Below, one piece after another: positions 53,808-63,324 of a stretch of 64,000 nucleotides of DNA. The stretch spans positions 1 through 64,000 of the forward strand of contig DHHJ01000010.1 in the NCBI GenBank assembly GCA_002403205.1, written 5' to 3'. The notes beneath the pieces were generated by a model. That model did not search any database, was not told where the DNA came from, and was given only the letters and a program-made list of their open reading frames with translations. How positions within the stretch are numbered: the stretch's first letter is position 1; each line of letters starts with the position of its first letter. The DNA comes from Anaerolineaceae bacterium UBA4775 (lineage in GTDB: Bacteria; Chloroflexota; Anaerolineae; Anaerolineales; Anaerolineaceae). Position numbers and translations under genes: made by a program.

Positions 53808-54065
53808 TTTTCATCCCTTTCGCGTATTTTCCTGCACTAATTATAGTAGGTTTTTTCATTTATCCAGTCCTGAAACGGATCTGTGCAGGTAAGTTGCCAG
53901 GTGAAGAGCCTGCGGAGAAGCCCAGCCATTACCGGGATTGCAGGGTTTGAGCGCGTGGGGAGCTGATCGAGCGATGGGCATTGTGCAATACATCTCTGGT
54001 GTGATCTGCCGGGTATCCATTGGGCTGTAAAGGGGAAAAATTTCAAGATACTTGGCATTTTTTGC
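53808..54065. other. Intergenic region between alpha-glucosidase and nusA promoter
   Basis: No gene seen. In particular there is no rimP reading frame, which usually precedes nusA. Only the presumed -10 box of the minus-strand gene (53840-53845) is noted. Confidence 0.5.
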
Positions 54066-54094
54066 TTGCATGCGCTTTTTTTTTGTGCTAGAAT
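54066..54094 (+). promoter_or_regulatory. Promoter of the nusA operon
   Basis: TTGCAT (54066-54071), 17-base spacer and extended -10 TGC-TAGAAT (54086-54094). Transcription would begin near 54101, leaving a ~108-base leader that contains a strong hairpin. Confidence 0.6.
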
Positions 54095-54143
54095 CACAGA
54101 TGAATTGATAAGCTTTGGCTTATGCTTCATACCCTTTACGTCG

Positions 54144-54166
54144 AAAAGTGGGTGCCCCCCACTTTT
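54144..54166 (+). promoter_or_regulatory. Leader hairpin before nusA
   Basis: Perfect nine-base stem AAAAGTGGG / CCCACTTTT with a five-base loop, 42 bases before the nusA ATG. It lacks a long T-run, so attenuation, RNA processing or protein binding are all possible. Confidence 0.65.
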
Positions 54167-54208
54167 CTGTGTAATTAGCAAGACTAGACCTTTGGAGTAA
54201 GTGGAACA

Positions 54209-56119
54209 ATGAAAAGTGAATTTGTGCTCGCGTTCAACGAGGTTGTGGAAGACCGACAGCTCAGCCGGGAAGTGATCCTAGAAGCGCTGGAATCGGCTTT
54301 GGTGTCTGCCTATCGCAGGGCGGTGAATGCCTCAAATGCGCAGCTTGTGGAAGCAAAAGTCAATATGGATAACGGCGAAGTGGAGATCTACGCGGAGAAA
54401 GAAGTCGTCGAAGATGTCCAGGATGAGCGCACGGAAGTCCTGTTGAGCGAAGCCCGCAAGGTTGACGCTGATGCCGAATTGGGAGATATGGTGGTTGTGG
54501 AAACCACGCCGGAAAATTTCGGCCGGGTTGCCGCGCAAACCGCCCGCCAGGTGATCCAGCAGCGCATCCGTGAAGCAGAGCGCGAAATCCAGTTAGAGTA
54601 TTTTGAAAAGCAAGTCGGTGAGATCGTCAGCGGCATTGTCCAGGCGGTCACCCCGCGCTATGCCACGATCGGTTTAGACAAAAAAGCCGAAGGGCAAATG
54701 CTGCGCAAAGATATGATCCCGAGGGAAAGATTACGGGTGCACGACCGCATCCGCTGCTTAATTTACGAAGTCAAAGAGAGCAACCGCGGGCCCCAGATTT
54801 ACCTTTCCAGGGCGCATCGCAACTTTTTGCGGCGCTTACTGGAAAACGAGGTCCCGGAGATCTACCACGGTGTGGTCGAAATCCGTTCGATCGCCCGTGA
54901 ACCGGGCCAGCGGGCCAAAGTAGCCGTTTCTGCCACTCAGCAAGGGATTGACCCGGTGGGTGCCTGTGTGGGTGTGCGCGGCGTCCGCATCCAGGCGATC
55001 GTGCGTGAGCTCAGCGATGAGAAAATCGACGTGATCGAGTGGAGCAATGACTCAGCAGCCTTTATCGCCAAGGCCATCAGCCCGGCGCGTGTGGTTGGCG
55101 TTTACCTCTCTGAAAACGAAGAAGAGGGCAAAACAGCGACCGTGGTTGTCCCTGAGGACCAGCTATCGCTGGCCATCGGGCGCGACGGCCAAAATGCCCG
55201 CCTGGCAGCCAAGCTGACCGGGTGGCGGATTGACATCAAAAGCCAGGTTGAGGCCGCTGGTGACTCACTGGAGAAGCTGCGCGAAGATGCCACTTACGCT
55301 GAAATGGCCGAACGCGAAGCCGAGGCGATGGAAAAAGTCGCCATTATGCTGGAAAAGAAGGCAGAGGGACGTCCCCTGCCGCCCGAAGATTACGATTTCA
55401 TGTCGAAGTTCATCAATCGGGTTGAAAAACGCGTGGAAGAAAAACGCCGGGCGGAGGACCTCGAAGAAAAACGCCGCCGTGAAGAAGCCCTGGCGACCGT
55501 GCCGGAATTAACCTTTGAGATTGACATCTTAGATGTCGATTTGAAGGAGCACATCCTGTTTATCCTGCAGGAAGGCGGAATCGAGACCCTGGGTGACCTG
55601 GTGCTCCAGATGCGCCTGGACCCGGATAGAATCCTGGCGCTGAATGGCATTGGTCCGAAATCCTTTGAGGAGATCCAGGAGCTTACGGATGCATTGCGCG
55701 TCATCCCCGGGGAAGCCCCGGTAGAAGAAGTGCCGGCGGAGGCTGTGGCTGCAGAAGAACCTGTGGCAGTGCCTGAACTGGCAGAGGAACTGGCTGAACC
55801 GGAAGGTGCAGAAGCTGAAGAGGCCGCTGAAGTTGAGGAGGTTCCCGAGGTTATCGCAGAACCTGAAGAAGCTGCCGTTGTAGAAGCGGCCGCTCCAGAA
55901 GAACCTGTATCCGTCACCGAAGCGGAGGAAGAAGAGAAGGAAGAAGAGGACGACTTTGATAAGCTCTTCTCTTACGATGCTTCCAAGTATGGATACTTTG
56001 AAGCTGAAAAGCCACGGTTTGAAGAAGATGAAGACGACGAGCTCAAGCCGAGCAAGAAGAAGAAACGCAAAAAGCAGCGCCCTTCCCCCGATGATATCGA
56101 TCAATGGGATGAGTGGTAA
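54209..56119 (+). CDS. nusA: Transcription termination/antitermination factor NusA
   Basis: 636 residues. The order is the N-terminal RNA polymerase-binding domain ([20 protein letters not shown]), S1 domain ([20 protein letters not shown]), then KH1 and KH2 with [19 protein letters not shown] and [21 protein letters not shown] helix-hairpin-helix-like region ([15 protein letters not shown], ~500-515) follows. The last ~120 residues are a very acidic Glu/Ala/Val-rich tail ending in a lysine-rich cluster and DDIDQWDEW, longer than in most NusA. NusA binds RNA polymerase and modulates pausing and termination. First gene of the operon. Confidence 0.96.
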   Translation: MKSEFVLAFNEVVEDRQLSREVILEALESALVSAYRRAVNASNAQLVEAKVNMDNGEVEIYAEKEVVEDVQDERTEVLLSEARKVDADAELGDMVVVETTPENFGRVAAQTARQVIQQRIREAEREIQLEYFEKQVGEIVSGIVQAVTPRYATIGLDKKAEGQMLRKDMIPRERLRVHDRIRCLIYEVKESNRGPQIYLSRAHRNFLRRLLENEVPEIYHGVVEIRSIAREPGQRAKVAVSATQQGIDPVGACVGVRGVRIQAIVRELSDEKIDVIEWSNDSAAFIAKAISPARVVGVYLSENEEEGKTATVVVPEDQLSLAIGRDGQNARLAAKLTGWRIDIKSQVEAAGDSLEKLREDATYAEMAEREAEAMEKVAIMLEKKAEGRPLPPEDYDFMSKFINRVEKRVEEKRRAEDLEEKRRREEALATVPELTFEIDILDVDLKEHILFILQEGGIETLGDLVLQMRLDPDRILALNGIGPKSFEEIQELTDALRVIPGEAPVEEVPAEAVAAEEPVAVPELAEELAEPEGAEAEEAAEVEEVPEVIAEPEEAAVVEAAAPEEPVSVTEAEEEEKEEEDDFDKLFSYDASKYGYFEAEKPRFEEDEDDELKPSKKKKRKKQRPSPDDIDQWDEW

Positions 56120-56141
56120 ACCGCTAACTGAGAAGCGATAA

Positions 56142-56465
56142 ATGGCCAGGAAAACATTGCGGCGCAGCAAGCATGTTCCCCGTCGGACCTGTGTGGGTTG
56201 CCGGGAAGTACTGCCCAAGCGGGCGTTGATCAGGGTTGTCAAGGGTCCCGAAGGCATACAGGTTGATTTGACCGGCAAAGCCCACGGCAGGGGAGCCTAC
56301 CTGCATGAAGAACGCGCGTGCTGGGAAAAAGGGCTGAAAGGCGCCCTTGACCACGCGCTGCGGACCAAGCTGACGGACGAGGAACAGCAAGGCTTGATGA
56401 CGTTTATTGACCGTCACCTTTCTGGCGAAAACAAGGACGATCAGGGGGCAGAGGAATTGTCATGA
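56142..56465 (+). CDS. ylxR: YlxR-family (DUF448) RNA-binding protein
   Basis: 107 residues with the family hallmark RRTCVGCREVLPKRALIRVV and GRGAYLHEERACWEKG. YlxR proteins sit between nusA and infB in many bacteria and bind RNA or nucleoid; in some species one binds RNase P RNA. Position and size are standard here. Confidence 0.93.
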   Translation: MARKTLRRSKHVPRRTCVGCREVLPKRALIRVVKGPEGIQVDLTGKAHGRGAYLHEERACWEKGLKGALDHALRTKLTDEEQQGLMTFIDRHLSGENKDDQGAEELS

Positions 56466-56570
56466 TGAATTAAGATCATCTGATCGCTCCTCAGCAAGTG
56501 AATAAACAATCATGCGTCTGTTGGTTTGAAAGCTAGCCAGCAGATAGCCGAGTATACACGGAGGTGTTGT

Positions 56571-58358
56571 GTGAGCGATAATGACATTAATAAAATCATC
56601 TTACCTTACAGTATCAGTGTGCGCGAGCTGGCCGAAAAAATGGATGCCAGCCCCATTGAGGTCATTAAAGTCTTAATGGCCAATGGCGTGATGGCCAGCA
56701 TCAACCAGAATGTCGATTTTGACACGGCCGCGGTGGTTGCCAGCGAGCTGGGTTTTGAACCTGAGTTGGAAACCATCGAAGAAGTGAAGCCTGAAGATGT
56801 CGGCGAGGTGCCTTTCTGGCGGCGGGTGATTGCCGATGAGGATGAAAAGGATCTCAAGTCGAGACCGCCTGTGGTGACCATGCTTGGCCATGTTGACCAT
56901 GGAAAAACGACACTCCTGGATGCGATCCGGGAAACCAATGTGGCGGGCGGCGAGGAAGGGGGCATCACCCAGCATATCGGGGCATACCAGATTGAGCATA
57001 AGGGCAAAAAGATCACCTTTTTGGATACCCCGGGCCACGCGGCTTTCACATCCATGCGGGCACGCGGTGCCCAGGGAGCAGACATTGTCATCCTGGTTGT
57101 GGCCGCCGATGACGGCGTGATGCCGCAGACCCGTGAAGCGGCCAACCATGCCAAAGCAGCCCGGGTGCCGATAGTGGTGGCATTGAACAAGATGGATTTA
57201 CCCTCCGCCAACCCCGAGCTTGTCAAACGACAGCTTTCGGAGATCGGCCTGGTGCCCGACGAATGGGACGGTGACACCATCGTGGTCCCGGTCTCTGCGA
57301 CCAAAAAGCAGGGACTGGAAGACCTGATGGAAGCGATTTTGCTGGTGGCAGATAACAAAGAGATCAAAGCTAACCCCAAGGGTGAAGTTTTGGGCACGGT
57401 GGTCGAAGGCGAGCTGGATCGCTTCCGCGGCGCCATGGCGACCCTGCTGTTGCAGAACGGCACCATTAAAATGGGCGACACGATCCTCGCCGGCAAGGCC
57501 CACGGTCGGATCAAAGCGATGTTTGATTTTCGCGGCAACCGGATCGAAAAGGCTGGGCCTGCCACACCGATCATGGTGATGGGGCTGAATGACGTACCCA
57601 AAGCAGGCGATCTCTTCAGGGTGGTTGAATCAGACAAGGAAGCACGTGCTATCGTGGCTGAGATGGAAGCTGAAGAAACGCATAAGAGCAGCACTCCCAA
57701 GATCTCGCTGGAGGACTTGTTTGCCAAATTGCAGGCTGGCGAGGTACAGGAACTGCGTCTGATCATTAAAGCGGATGTGCAGGGTTCTTTGGAGCCGATT
57801 GTCAATTCGCTCACCGAGCTGGGTGAAAAAGAACCCGAGGTGTCGATTGTGATCCTCCACCAGGAAACCGGGAACATCTCGGAAAGTGACGTGATGCTCG
57901 CAGCCGCTTCTGATGCGATTGTGATCGGATTTGCCGTTGAAGCCGATAATGCGGCTGAACGCCTGGCTGAAAAAGAAGGCGTGTCCGTGCGCCTGTACAC
58001 GATCATCTACCGCCTGATCGAGGATATCGAAAAGGCGATCAAAGGTATGCTGAAGCCCGTCATGGTGGCAAAGACCATCGGACGAGCCAGGGTTCTGGCC
58101 ACTTTTAGCGTCTCGCGCTTCAAGGTTGCGGCTGGCTGCCGGGTGCTTGATGGTGAAATCCGCCGCAATGCCAATATTCGGGTCCGCCGGAACGATGAGA
58201 CCATCTTTGATGGCGAAATCGGGTCGCTCAAACGGGGCAAAGATGATGTCCGCGAGGTGCGTGAAGGGTTTGAGTGTGGTATTGCCCTCAAACAATTCCA
58301 TGAGTTCCAGGAAGGGGACATCCTCGAATGTTACGTCATCGAGCAGGAAGTCATTTAG
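56571..58358 (+). CDS. infB: Translation initiation factor IF-2 (short form)
   Basis: 595 residues from a GTG at 56571, supported by GGAGGTG six bases before. An earlier frame start (56526) has no such site. Only one IF2-N domain ([20 protein letters not shown]) precedes the G domain, which has [20 protein letters not shown] and NKMD; domains II, III and C2 follow. IF-2 delivers initiator tRNA to the ribosome. The long charged N-terminal region of many IF-2 proteins is absent, giving a compact protein. Confidence 0.96.
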   Translation: MSDNDINKIILPYSISVRELAEKMDASPIEVIKVLMANGVMASINQNVDFDTAAVVASELGFEPELETIEEVKPEDVGEVPFWRRVIADEDEKDLKSRPPVVTMLGHVDHGKTTLLDAIRETNVAGGEEGGITQHIGAYQIEHKGKKITFLDTPGHAAFTSMRARGAQGADIVILVVAADDGVMPQTREAANHAKAARVPIVVALNKMDLPSANPELVKRQLSEIGLVPDEWDGDTIVVPVSATKKQGLEDLMEAILLVADNKEIKANPKGEVLGTVVEGELDRFRGAMATLLLQNGTIKMGDTILAGKAHGRIKAMFDFRGNRIEKAGPATPIMVMGLNDVPKAGDLFRVVESDKEARAIVAEMEAEETHKSSTPKISLEDLFAKLQAGEVQELRLIIKADVQGSLEPIVNSLTELGEKEPEVSIVILHQETGNISESDVMLAAASDAIVIGFAVEADNAAERLAEKEGVSVRLYTIIYRLIEDIEKAIKGMLKPVMVAKTIGRARVLATFSVSRFKVAAGCRVLDGEIRRNANIRVRRNDETIFDGEIGSLKRGKDDVREVREGFECGIALKQFHEFQEGDILECYVIEQEVI

Positions 58359-58381
58359 TCAAGATACGATAGGAGATAGAC

Positions 58382-58801
58382 TTGCCTTCAGAAATCAGGT
58401 TAAAACGCATTCAAGACCAAATAAAACGGGTACTGACAGAGATACTGGAAACCAAAGTCAACGATCCACGGGTCGAAAATGTGTATATCACCGATGTTTC
58501 AGTTGACCGTGAACTGGATTATGCCAATATCTATGTTTCTGCGCTGGGAGGCCATGAGCAATCTGAGGAAATTTTGGCAGGTTTACACACGGCCAGCGGC
58601 TTTATCCGCTACACCCTCAGCCAGGAAGTGAAATTGCGGGTGATGCCCAAACTGCGCTTCTACTGGGATGATACCCCTGACCGGGCGGATCGGATCGAGG
58701 AACTGCTTTTGGACATCCGTAAGGAACGTGAAGCACGCGGCGAGGATGCGGTTGATGAAAGTGGCGAGCCGACCGAGGATTTGGATGATCAAGACGCTTG
58801 A
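58382..58801 (+). CDS. rbfA: Ribosome-binding factor A
   Basis: 139 residues from a TTG start at 58382 with AGGAG six bases before it. The KH-fold pattern is clear: RIQDQIKRVLTEILETKVND, ITDVSVDRELDYANIYVSAL and VMPKLRFYWDDTPDRADRIE. It assists 16S rRNA 5' end maturation in the 30S subunit. The C-terminal acidic tail is not conserved. The downstream DHH gene starts inside its end. Confidence 0.94.
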   Translation: MPSEIRLKRIQDQIKRVLTEILETKVNDPRVENVYITDVSVDRELDYANIYVSALGGHEQSEEILAGLHTASGFIRYTLSQEVKLRVMPKLRFYWDDTPDRADRIEELLLDIRKEREARGEDAVDESGEPTEDLDDQDA

Positions 58802-59756
58802 TGAACAGGTGGCAGCGAAGTTTACTGCCAGCCACAGGTTTTTAATTGCCTCGCACGTCCGTCCCGACGCAGATGCGGCCGGGTCTCTGCTGGGATTGGG
58901 CTTGGCCCTCATGCGCCAGGGAAAATCCGTGCAAATGGTACTTGAGGATGGCGGTGAAAAGTTTCGCTATCTTCCCGGAGCTGAGCAGATCCTGCGTGCA
59001 CCGCAAGGCGAGGTGGATATGATCATTGTGGTCGATTGTTCCGACTCTGACCGGGTAGGCGCAGTCCTGAACGGTTACGGTCAGCCCGACCTCGTTGTTG
59101 ACCATCACAAGACCAACCTCGATTTTGGTAAAATTAACATGGTCGAACCTGCGCAGGTGGCCACTGCGGCGATCCTGTTTGACCATATGCCAGCCTGGGG
59201 TTTGGAAATTGACGCCGATTCTGCCATGTGTTTGCTGGCCGGGATCGTAGGGGATACCATCGGTTTTCGCACACCCAATGTCGATGCCGAAGTCCTGCGT
59301 CGCTGTGCTGCTTTGATCGATCTTGGCGGCGATTTGACCCACATCTACAACGAAGAACTGGTGATGCGGTCATATGAAGCGGTGCGCTACTGGGGTTCCG
59401 GTTTGAACCGGCTCGAACACGATAATGGCCTGGTTTACACCAGTTTAACCCTGGCAGATCGGCAGGACGCCGGTTATTTGAGCGATGATGATGCCGACCT
59501 GGTGAATGTGCTTTCAGCCATTCGAGAGGCACAGATCGCCATCATTTTTGTTGAACAAAGGGATAACACGGTCAAGGTGAGCTGGCGCACACGACCGGGA
59601 TTGGATGTCTCGGGCATTGCCTATCAATTTGGCGGCGGGGGGCATGCTGCTGCTGCCGGTGCTGATATTGAAGGTTCTTTAGCCGAAGTTAAGCGCCGCG
59701 TGATCCACGAGACCCATAAATTATTGGGAAACTTGACAAAAGAAATGGGAGTATAA
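58785..59756 (+). CDS. DHH/DHHA1 phosphoesterase (NrnA-like)
   Basis: 323 residues, starting at 58785 and overlapping rbfA by 17 bases. DHH metal motifs: IASHVRPDADAAGS (H24, D28, D30), IVVDCSDSDR, VVDHHKTN and GIVGDTIGFRT; the DHHA1 part ends with GGGGHAAAAGA. NrnA-type enzymes degrade nanoRNA and pAp. The rbfA-nrnA-truB order is widespread and supports the call. Confidence 0.92.
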   Translation: MIKTLDEQVAAKFTASHRFLIASHVRPDADAAGSLLGLGLALMRQGKSVQMVLEDGGEKFRYLPGAEQILRAPQGEVDMIIVVDCSDSDRVGAVLNGYGQPDLVVDHHKTNLDFGKINMVEPAQVATAAILFDHMPAWGLEIDADSAMCLLAGIVGDTIGFRTPNVDAEVLRRCAALIDLGGDLTHIYNEELVMRSYEAVRYWGSGLNRLEHDNGLVYTSLTLADRQDAGYLSDDDADLVNVLSAIREAQIAIIFVEQRDNTVKVSWRTRPGLDVSGIAYQFGGGGHAAAAGADIEGSLAEVKRRVIHETHKLLGNLTKEMGV

Positions 59757-59789
59757 TCAGGTAAATCTTTGGGGAGTTAGGAAAAAATT

Positions 59790-60707
59790 ATGAGCGAACA
59801 AGACTTTAACATCAAAGATGCTATCTCAGGCGTGTTGGTTGTTGACAAACCGGTTGGTATGACTTCCCATGCCGTTGTGCAAGTTGTCCGGCAGGGAACG
59901 GGCATCCGCAGGGCTGGTCATACCGGCACACTTGACCCACGCGCCTCGGGCGTGCTGGCGGTTTTGGTTGGCCCTGCTGTGCGGTTGAGCGAATACGTTT
60001 CCGCATCGGACAAACGCTACCAGGCGATCATCCGATTGGGTGAGACCACCGATACATACGACGGGGACGGTGATGTGGTTTCACGCTCTCCTGTGGATAT
60101 CACCATCGAACAAATCGAAGAAGCCTTAACCCAGTTTGAAGGAACCGTTGAACAAGTCCCACCGGCGTATTCCGCCAAAAGGATTCATGGCAAAAAAGCT
60201 TACGAGCTGGCACGTGAGGGTGAAGAGGTTGAGCTGGAAGCCAAGGAGATCGATGTTTACCATCTCGAATTGCTCGAGTGGGATCCCCCAGAGGCGATCA
60301 TTGATGTGTACTGCTCCTCCGGCACCTATGTGCGCTCGCTGGCGAACGACCTGGGCGAGGTGTTGGGATGCGGCGGGCACCTGGTTGGCCTGCGAAGAAC
60401 GAAAAGCGGAGAGTTTGCCCTGCGCGACGCGGTACAGCTCAGGAAGCTTGAAGAGGCATTCCAGACGGGCGATTGGTATAAATACCTGATCCCGGCTGCG
60501 GAAGCATTGGCTGACTGGCCCTCACGGGAATTGAGCTTTGAAGAGGTCGATCTGGTCCGACATGGGCATCGTGTGCCGGTGGAAACGCCCCCCGAAAACC
60601 CTGATAATTGGGTTCGGGCCATCAGCCAGCAGGGTGAATTGGTCGCCCTGATGGAATATCTACCAGAAGAAATGGAATGGCAGCCGAGAAAGGTTTTCTT
60701 TACTTAA
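59790..60707 (+). CDS. truB: tRNA pseudouridine(55) synthase
   Basis: 305 residues. The catalytic motif GHTGTLDPRASGVLAV contains the active-site Asp, with DKPVGMTSHAVVQVVR before it and KRYQAIIRLGETTDTYDGDG after it; YVRSLANDLGEVLGCGGHLV lies further on. It makes pseudouridine 55 in the T-arm of tRNAs. GGGGAG lies upstream of the ATG. Confidence 0.96.
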   Translation: MSEQDFNIKDAISGVLVVDKPVGMTSHAVVQVVRQGTGIRRAGHTGTLDPRASGVLAVLVGPAVRLSEYVSASDKRYQAIIRLGETTDTYDGDGDVVSRSPVDITIEQIEEALTQFEGTVEQVPPAYSAKRIHGKKAYELAREGEEVELEAKEIDVYHLELLEWDPPEAIIDVYCSSGTYVRSLANDLGEVLGCGGHLVGLRRTKSGEFALRDAVQLRKLEEAFQTGDWYKYLIPAAEALADWPSRELSFEEVDLVRHGHRVPVETPPENPDNWVRAISQQGELVALMEYLPEEMEWQPRKVFFT

Positions 60708-60742
60708 ATTTGCCTGATGGCTGCTGTTATTGTCAATCAAAG

Positions 60743-60773
60743 TCCCCCTCTCTTCCTTTTTTTGAGGGAGGGG
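60743..60773 (+). promoter_or_regulatory. Hairpin covering the ribF ribosome binding site
   Basis: CCCCCTCTC (from 60743) can pair with GAGGGAGGGG (60764-60773) across a T-rich loop. The second arm contains the likely ribosome binding site of ribF (ATG at 60781), so the fold could limit its translation or act as a terminator. There is no FMN riboswitch here. Confidence 0.45.
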
Positions 60774-60780
60774 TACTTTT

Positions 60781-61764
60781 ATGAATACTGATCTTAACCA
60801 AACTATGCACACTAACATTCAACCAGATGTGAAAATCATCGAAATCTCAAATTTCGAAACCCTGCCATACACAAACGCGTGCATTACCATCGGCAACTTC
60901 GATGGCGTTCACCTCGGGCACCAGGCGATCATCAACCAGATGGTACGCACAGCCAGTCAGCAAGCTCGGCCTGTGCTTGTGGTGACCTTTTACCCGAACC
61001 CCACAGCTTTTTTTAGCGCACAGCAAGAACCTTTTTACCTCTCCACGCCCCAAGAAAAGGAACGTCAGATGCTGGCTTTGGGCGTGGACAGAGTGATCAC
61101 CTTTCGTTTCAACCGGGACTTTGCCAACCTGACTGCCGAGGCGTTTTTACTGCAGTTACGAGATAAGCTTGGTTTGGGCGTGCTGGTCGTTGGGCAGGAT
61201 TTTGCCCTGGGTAAAGACCGGGCGGGTACGATCCCGGTGCTTGAAGCACTTGGGCGGTCTCATGGGTTTGAGGTTATGACCATTACACAGGTTGAACTGG
61301 CGGAGGAGGGGGTCTCTTCCACACGCGTTCGGCAATTGCTGGATGCTGGCGCAGTTGACCGAGCAGCCAGGCTGCTGGGGCGGCTGTACAGTGTCTCCGG
61401 TGAGGTCACCCATGGTTCAGATCGCGGGTCACGCATCGGGCTGCCTACAGCGAACATGGATTTTTGGCCGCTTAAGAAACTTCCGGCTGTGGGTGTATAC
61501 GCAACCCGGGTCCGTCTTGCCGGCCAGGTTCACAAGGGGATCACCAACATCGGCTACCGCCCCACCTTTGAAGAGCAAACGCAAGTCAATATCGAAACCC
61601 ACATTCTGGATTTTGACCAAAATATTTACGGGGAAGGCATTTCGTTTGAATTTGTTGTCAAGCTCAGAGATGAGCAAAAATTTTCAGGCGTGGATACTTT
61701 TCTTGCTCAGATTGAACTTGATAAAGCCAAAGCCAGAAGGATCTTTGAGGATGACCAAACCTAG
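60781..61764 (+). CDS. ribF: Bifunctional riboflavin kinase / FAD synthetase
   Basis: 327 residues. The FAD synthetase half shows TIGNFDGVHLGHQAII and VGQDFALGKDRAG; the flavokinase half shows GEVTHGSDRGSRIGLPTANM, GVYATRVR, GITNIGYRPTF and VNIETHILDFDQNIYG. It makes FMN and FAD. FAD supply matches the adjacent FAD-dependent ThyX, whose start overlaps the last 14 bases. Confidence 0.95.
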   Translation: MNTDLNQTMHTNIQPDVKIIEISNFETLPYTNACITIGNFDGVHLGHQAIINQMVRTASQQARPVLVVTFYPNPTAFFSAQQEPFYLSTPQEKERQMLALGVDRVITFRFNRDFANLTAEAFLLQLRDKLGLGVLVVGQDFALGKDRAGTIPVLEALGRSHGFEVMTITQVELAEEGVSSTRVRQLLDAGAVDRAARLLGRLYSVSGEVTHGSDRGSRIGLPTANMDFWPLKKLPAVGVYATRVRLAGQVHKGITNIGYRPTFEEQTQVNIETHILDFDQNIYGEGISFEFVVKLRDEQKFSGVDTFLAQIELDKAKARRIFEDDQT

Positions 61765-63184
61765 ACGTATTTACCTGCTCAGTCCAAAGGACTACAGTCC
61801 GGAGACGATCGCTGTGGCCTTTGCGAAGACTTCCCGTTCCCCCCAACCTTTCGATGAGATTGCCGCCGAGCTGAACGATGAGCGCTCGGCGCGCTTTCAT
61901 GAAAAATGGGTGGTGGGATACGGGCATGCCTCCGTGGCTGAACATGCTGTGCTGCATGTGGCGCTTGAAAACGTCTCTCGGCTGGCCATAGAAACCATTG
62001 AAGGCAACCGTCTGGCCTCCTATACTGAAAAATCCACCCGCTACCAGCAATGGGACGCGGATGACTTCTACCTGCCCGATGAGCTGGCCGGGCATGCATT
62101 GGAACCAGCATTCACTCGCACCGTCCAGGATTTGTTTTCGACTTATTTGGAGTGCATACCCAGGGTGAAAACCTGGCTGGCAGAGTTTGTTCCCAGGGGT
62201 GAGGGTGAATCTCAGGTCGCGTTTGAGCGGCGATTAGCGCCCGGAGCGGTGGATATCTGCCGGTTCCTGCTGCCGGCGGCATCACTGGCGAATGTGGGCA
62301 TGACCATCAATGCCCGTGCCCTGGAGTATGCGCTGTGCAAGCTGCTCAGTGCTCCCCTGGCGGAAGTGCGTGCGATTGGCGAACAGCTCCGTGAGGCCGG
62401 TCAGATGGAAACCCCCACGCTGATCAAGTATGCGGCCTGCAACGATTACCTGCTGGCTGCAGCGGAGAGCATGGCGCAGCACAGCCAGCGGATTCCCGAT
62501 GCGCTGGAAGATTCTAGCGACTTTCACCTGATGGCCTATGACGCAGACGGGCAAGCCCGTGTTCTGGCTGCTGTCCTGTTCCGTTTTGGGCATGCGCAAA
62601 CTTTCCAGGCCTGTTACGACTATGTTGACAGCCTGTCACCAGCTGAGCAAGCCAGCCTGGCGGAGGCGCTGATGGCCGAGCGGGGCAAATTTGACCAGCC
62701 CCTGCGCGAGTTTGAGTATGCCCAAATGACTTTCGAAGCGGTGATGGATCAAGGTGCCTATTTTGAGTTCAAACGCCACCGGATGATGACGCAAACTCCC
62801 CAGCCACTCACCGCTGATTTGGGTTTTGCCCTGCCGGCGGGGATCACAGCTGCGGGGTGCGAAGGTCAATATCTTGAGATCATGCACCGGGCAGGTGCCC
62901 TGTATGAAGTGCTGTACGCGTGGAACCCCGCAGTTGCCAGTTATGTCATCCCGAACGGTTATCACAGGCGGGTTTTGTTCACCATGAACTTGCGACAGGT
63001 GTTTCACTTCTGCCACCTGCGCGGGGCCAGTAACGCCCATTTTTCTATCCGGCGGGTGGCCTACCAGATGGCTGAGGCGGTTACGCAGGCCTACCCGCTG
63101 CTGGGGAAGTACCTCGACCTGCCTGCTGGCGAGACCTGGCAATCCATCGAAGCACAGCATTTCCGCGCGATCAATGTGCGTTAG
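61751..63184 (+). CDS. thyX: Two-domain FAD-dependent thymidylate synthase (ThyX-like)
   Basis: 477 residues, about twice a normal ThyX. The first half carries GHASVAEHAVLHVALENVSR and GNRLASYTEKSTRYQQ, i.e. the Ser/Glu/Ser-Arg-Tyr part of the ThyX motif with the His-Arg part changed. The second half has EFKRHRMMTQTPQP (R342-H343-R344), the RHR part with a changed remainder. So the fused halves look complementary. ThyX methylates dUMP using FAD and methylene-folate. It overlaps ribF by 14 bases. A hairpin begins at its stop codon. Confidence 0.85.
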   Translation: MTKPRRIYLLSPKDYSPETIAVAFAKTSRSPQPFDEIAAELNDERSARFHEKWVVGYGHASVAEHAVLHVALENVSRLAIETIEGNRLASYTEKSTRYQQWDADDFYLPDELAGHALEPAFTRTVQDLFSTYLECIPRVKTWLAEFVPRGEGESQVAFERRLAPGAVDICRFLLPAASLANVGMTINARALEYALCKLLSAPLAEVRAIGEQLREAGQMETPTLIKYAACNDYLLAAAESMAQHSQRIPDALEDSSDFHLMAYDADGQARVLAAVLFRFGHAQTFQACYDYVDSLSPAEQASLAEALMAERGKFDQPLREFEYAQMTFEAVMDQGAYFEFKRHRMMTQTPQPLTADLGFALPAGITAAGCEGQYLEIMHRAGALYEVLYAWNPAVASYVIPNGYHRRVLFTMNLRQVFHFCHLRGASNAHFSIRRVAYQMAEAVTQAYPLLGKYLDLPAGETWQSIEAQHFRAINVR

Positions 63185-63200
63185 CCCATTTTTGGGCTAA
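63181..63200 (+). terminator. Hairpin at the end of thyX
   Basis: Perfect stem TTAGCCCA / TGGGCTAA with TTTT loop, including the stop codon, followed by only TTTGGGCTTT. It probably ends the nusA-thyX operon, though the T-tail is weak. Confidence 0.55.
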
Positions 63201-63324
63201 TTTGGGCTTTGTTCAGTTTCAGAGCCGATCAACAGGGGTTTGTGCCCCGATACGGTGGAGTTCTGCTCCCGAGCGGTTTAAAAAGTATACTCATTAATCG
63301 AGGCATTCATCCAAAGGAGGGCAT

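Noticed and set aside
56606..58006. Long minus-strand frame (466 residues) opposite infB
   Set aside because: Shadow of the clearly conserved infB gene; Ser/Arg-rich with no domain.
59728..59755. TTGACA ... TATAAT before truB
   Set aside because: The spacer is only 13 bases and the pair lies within the end of the DHH gene.
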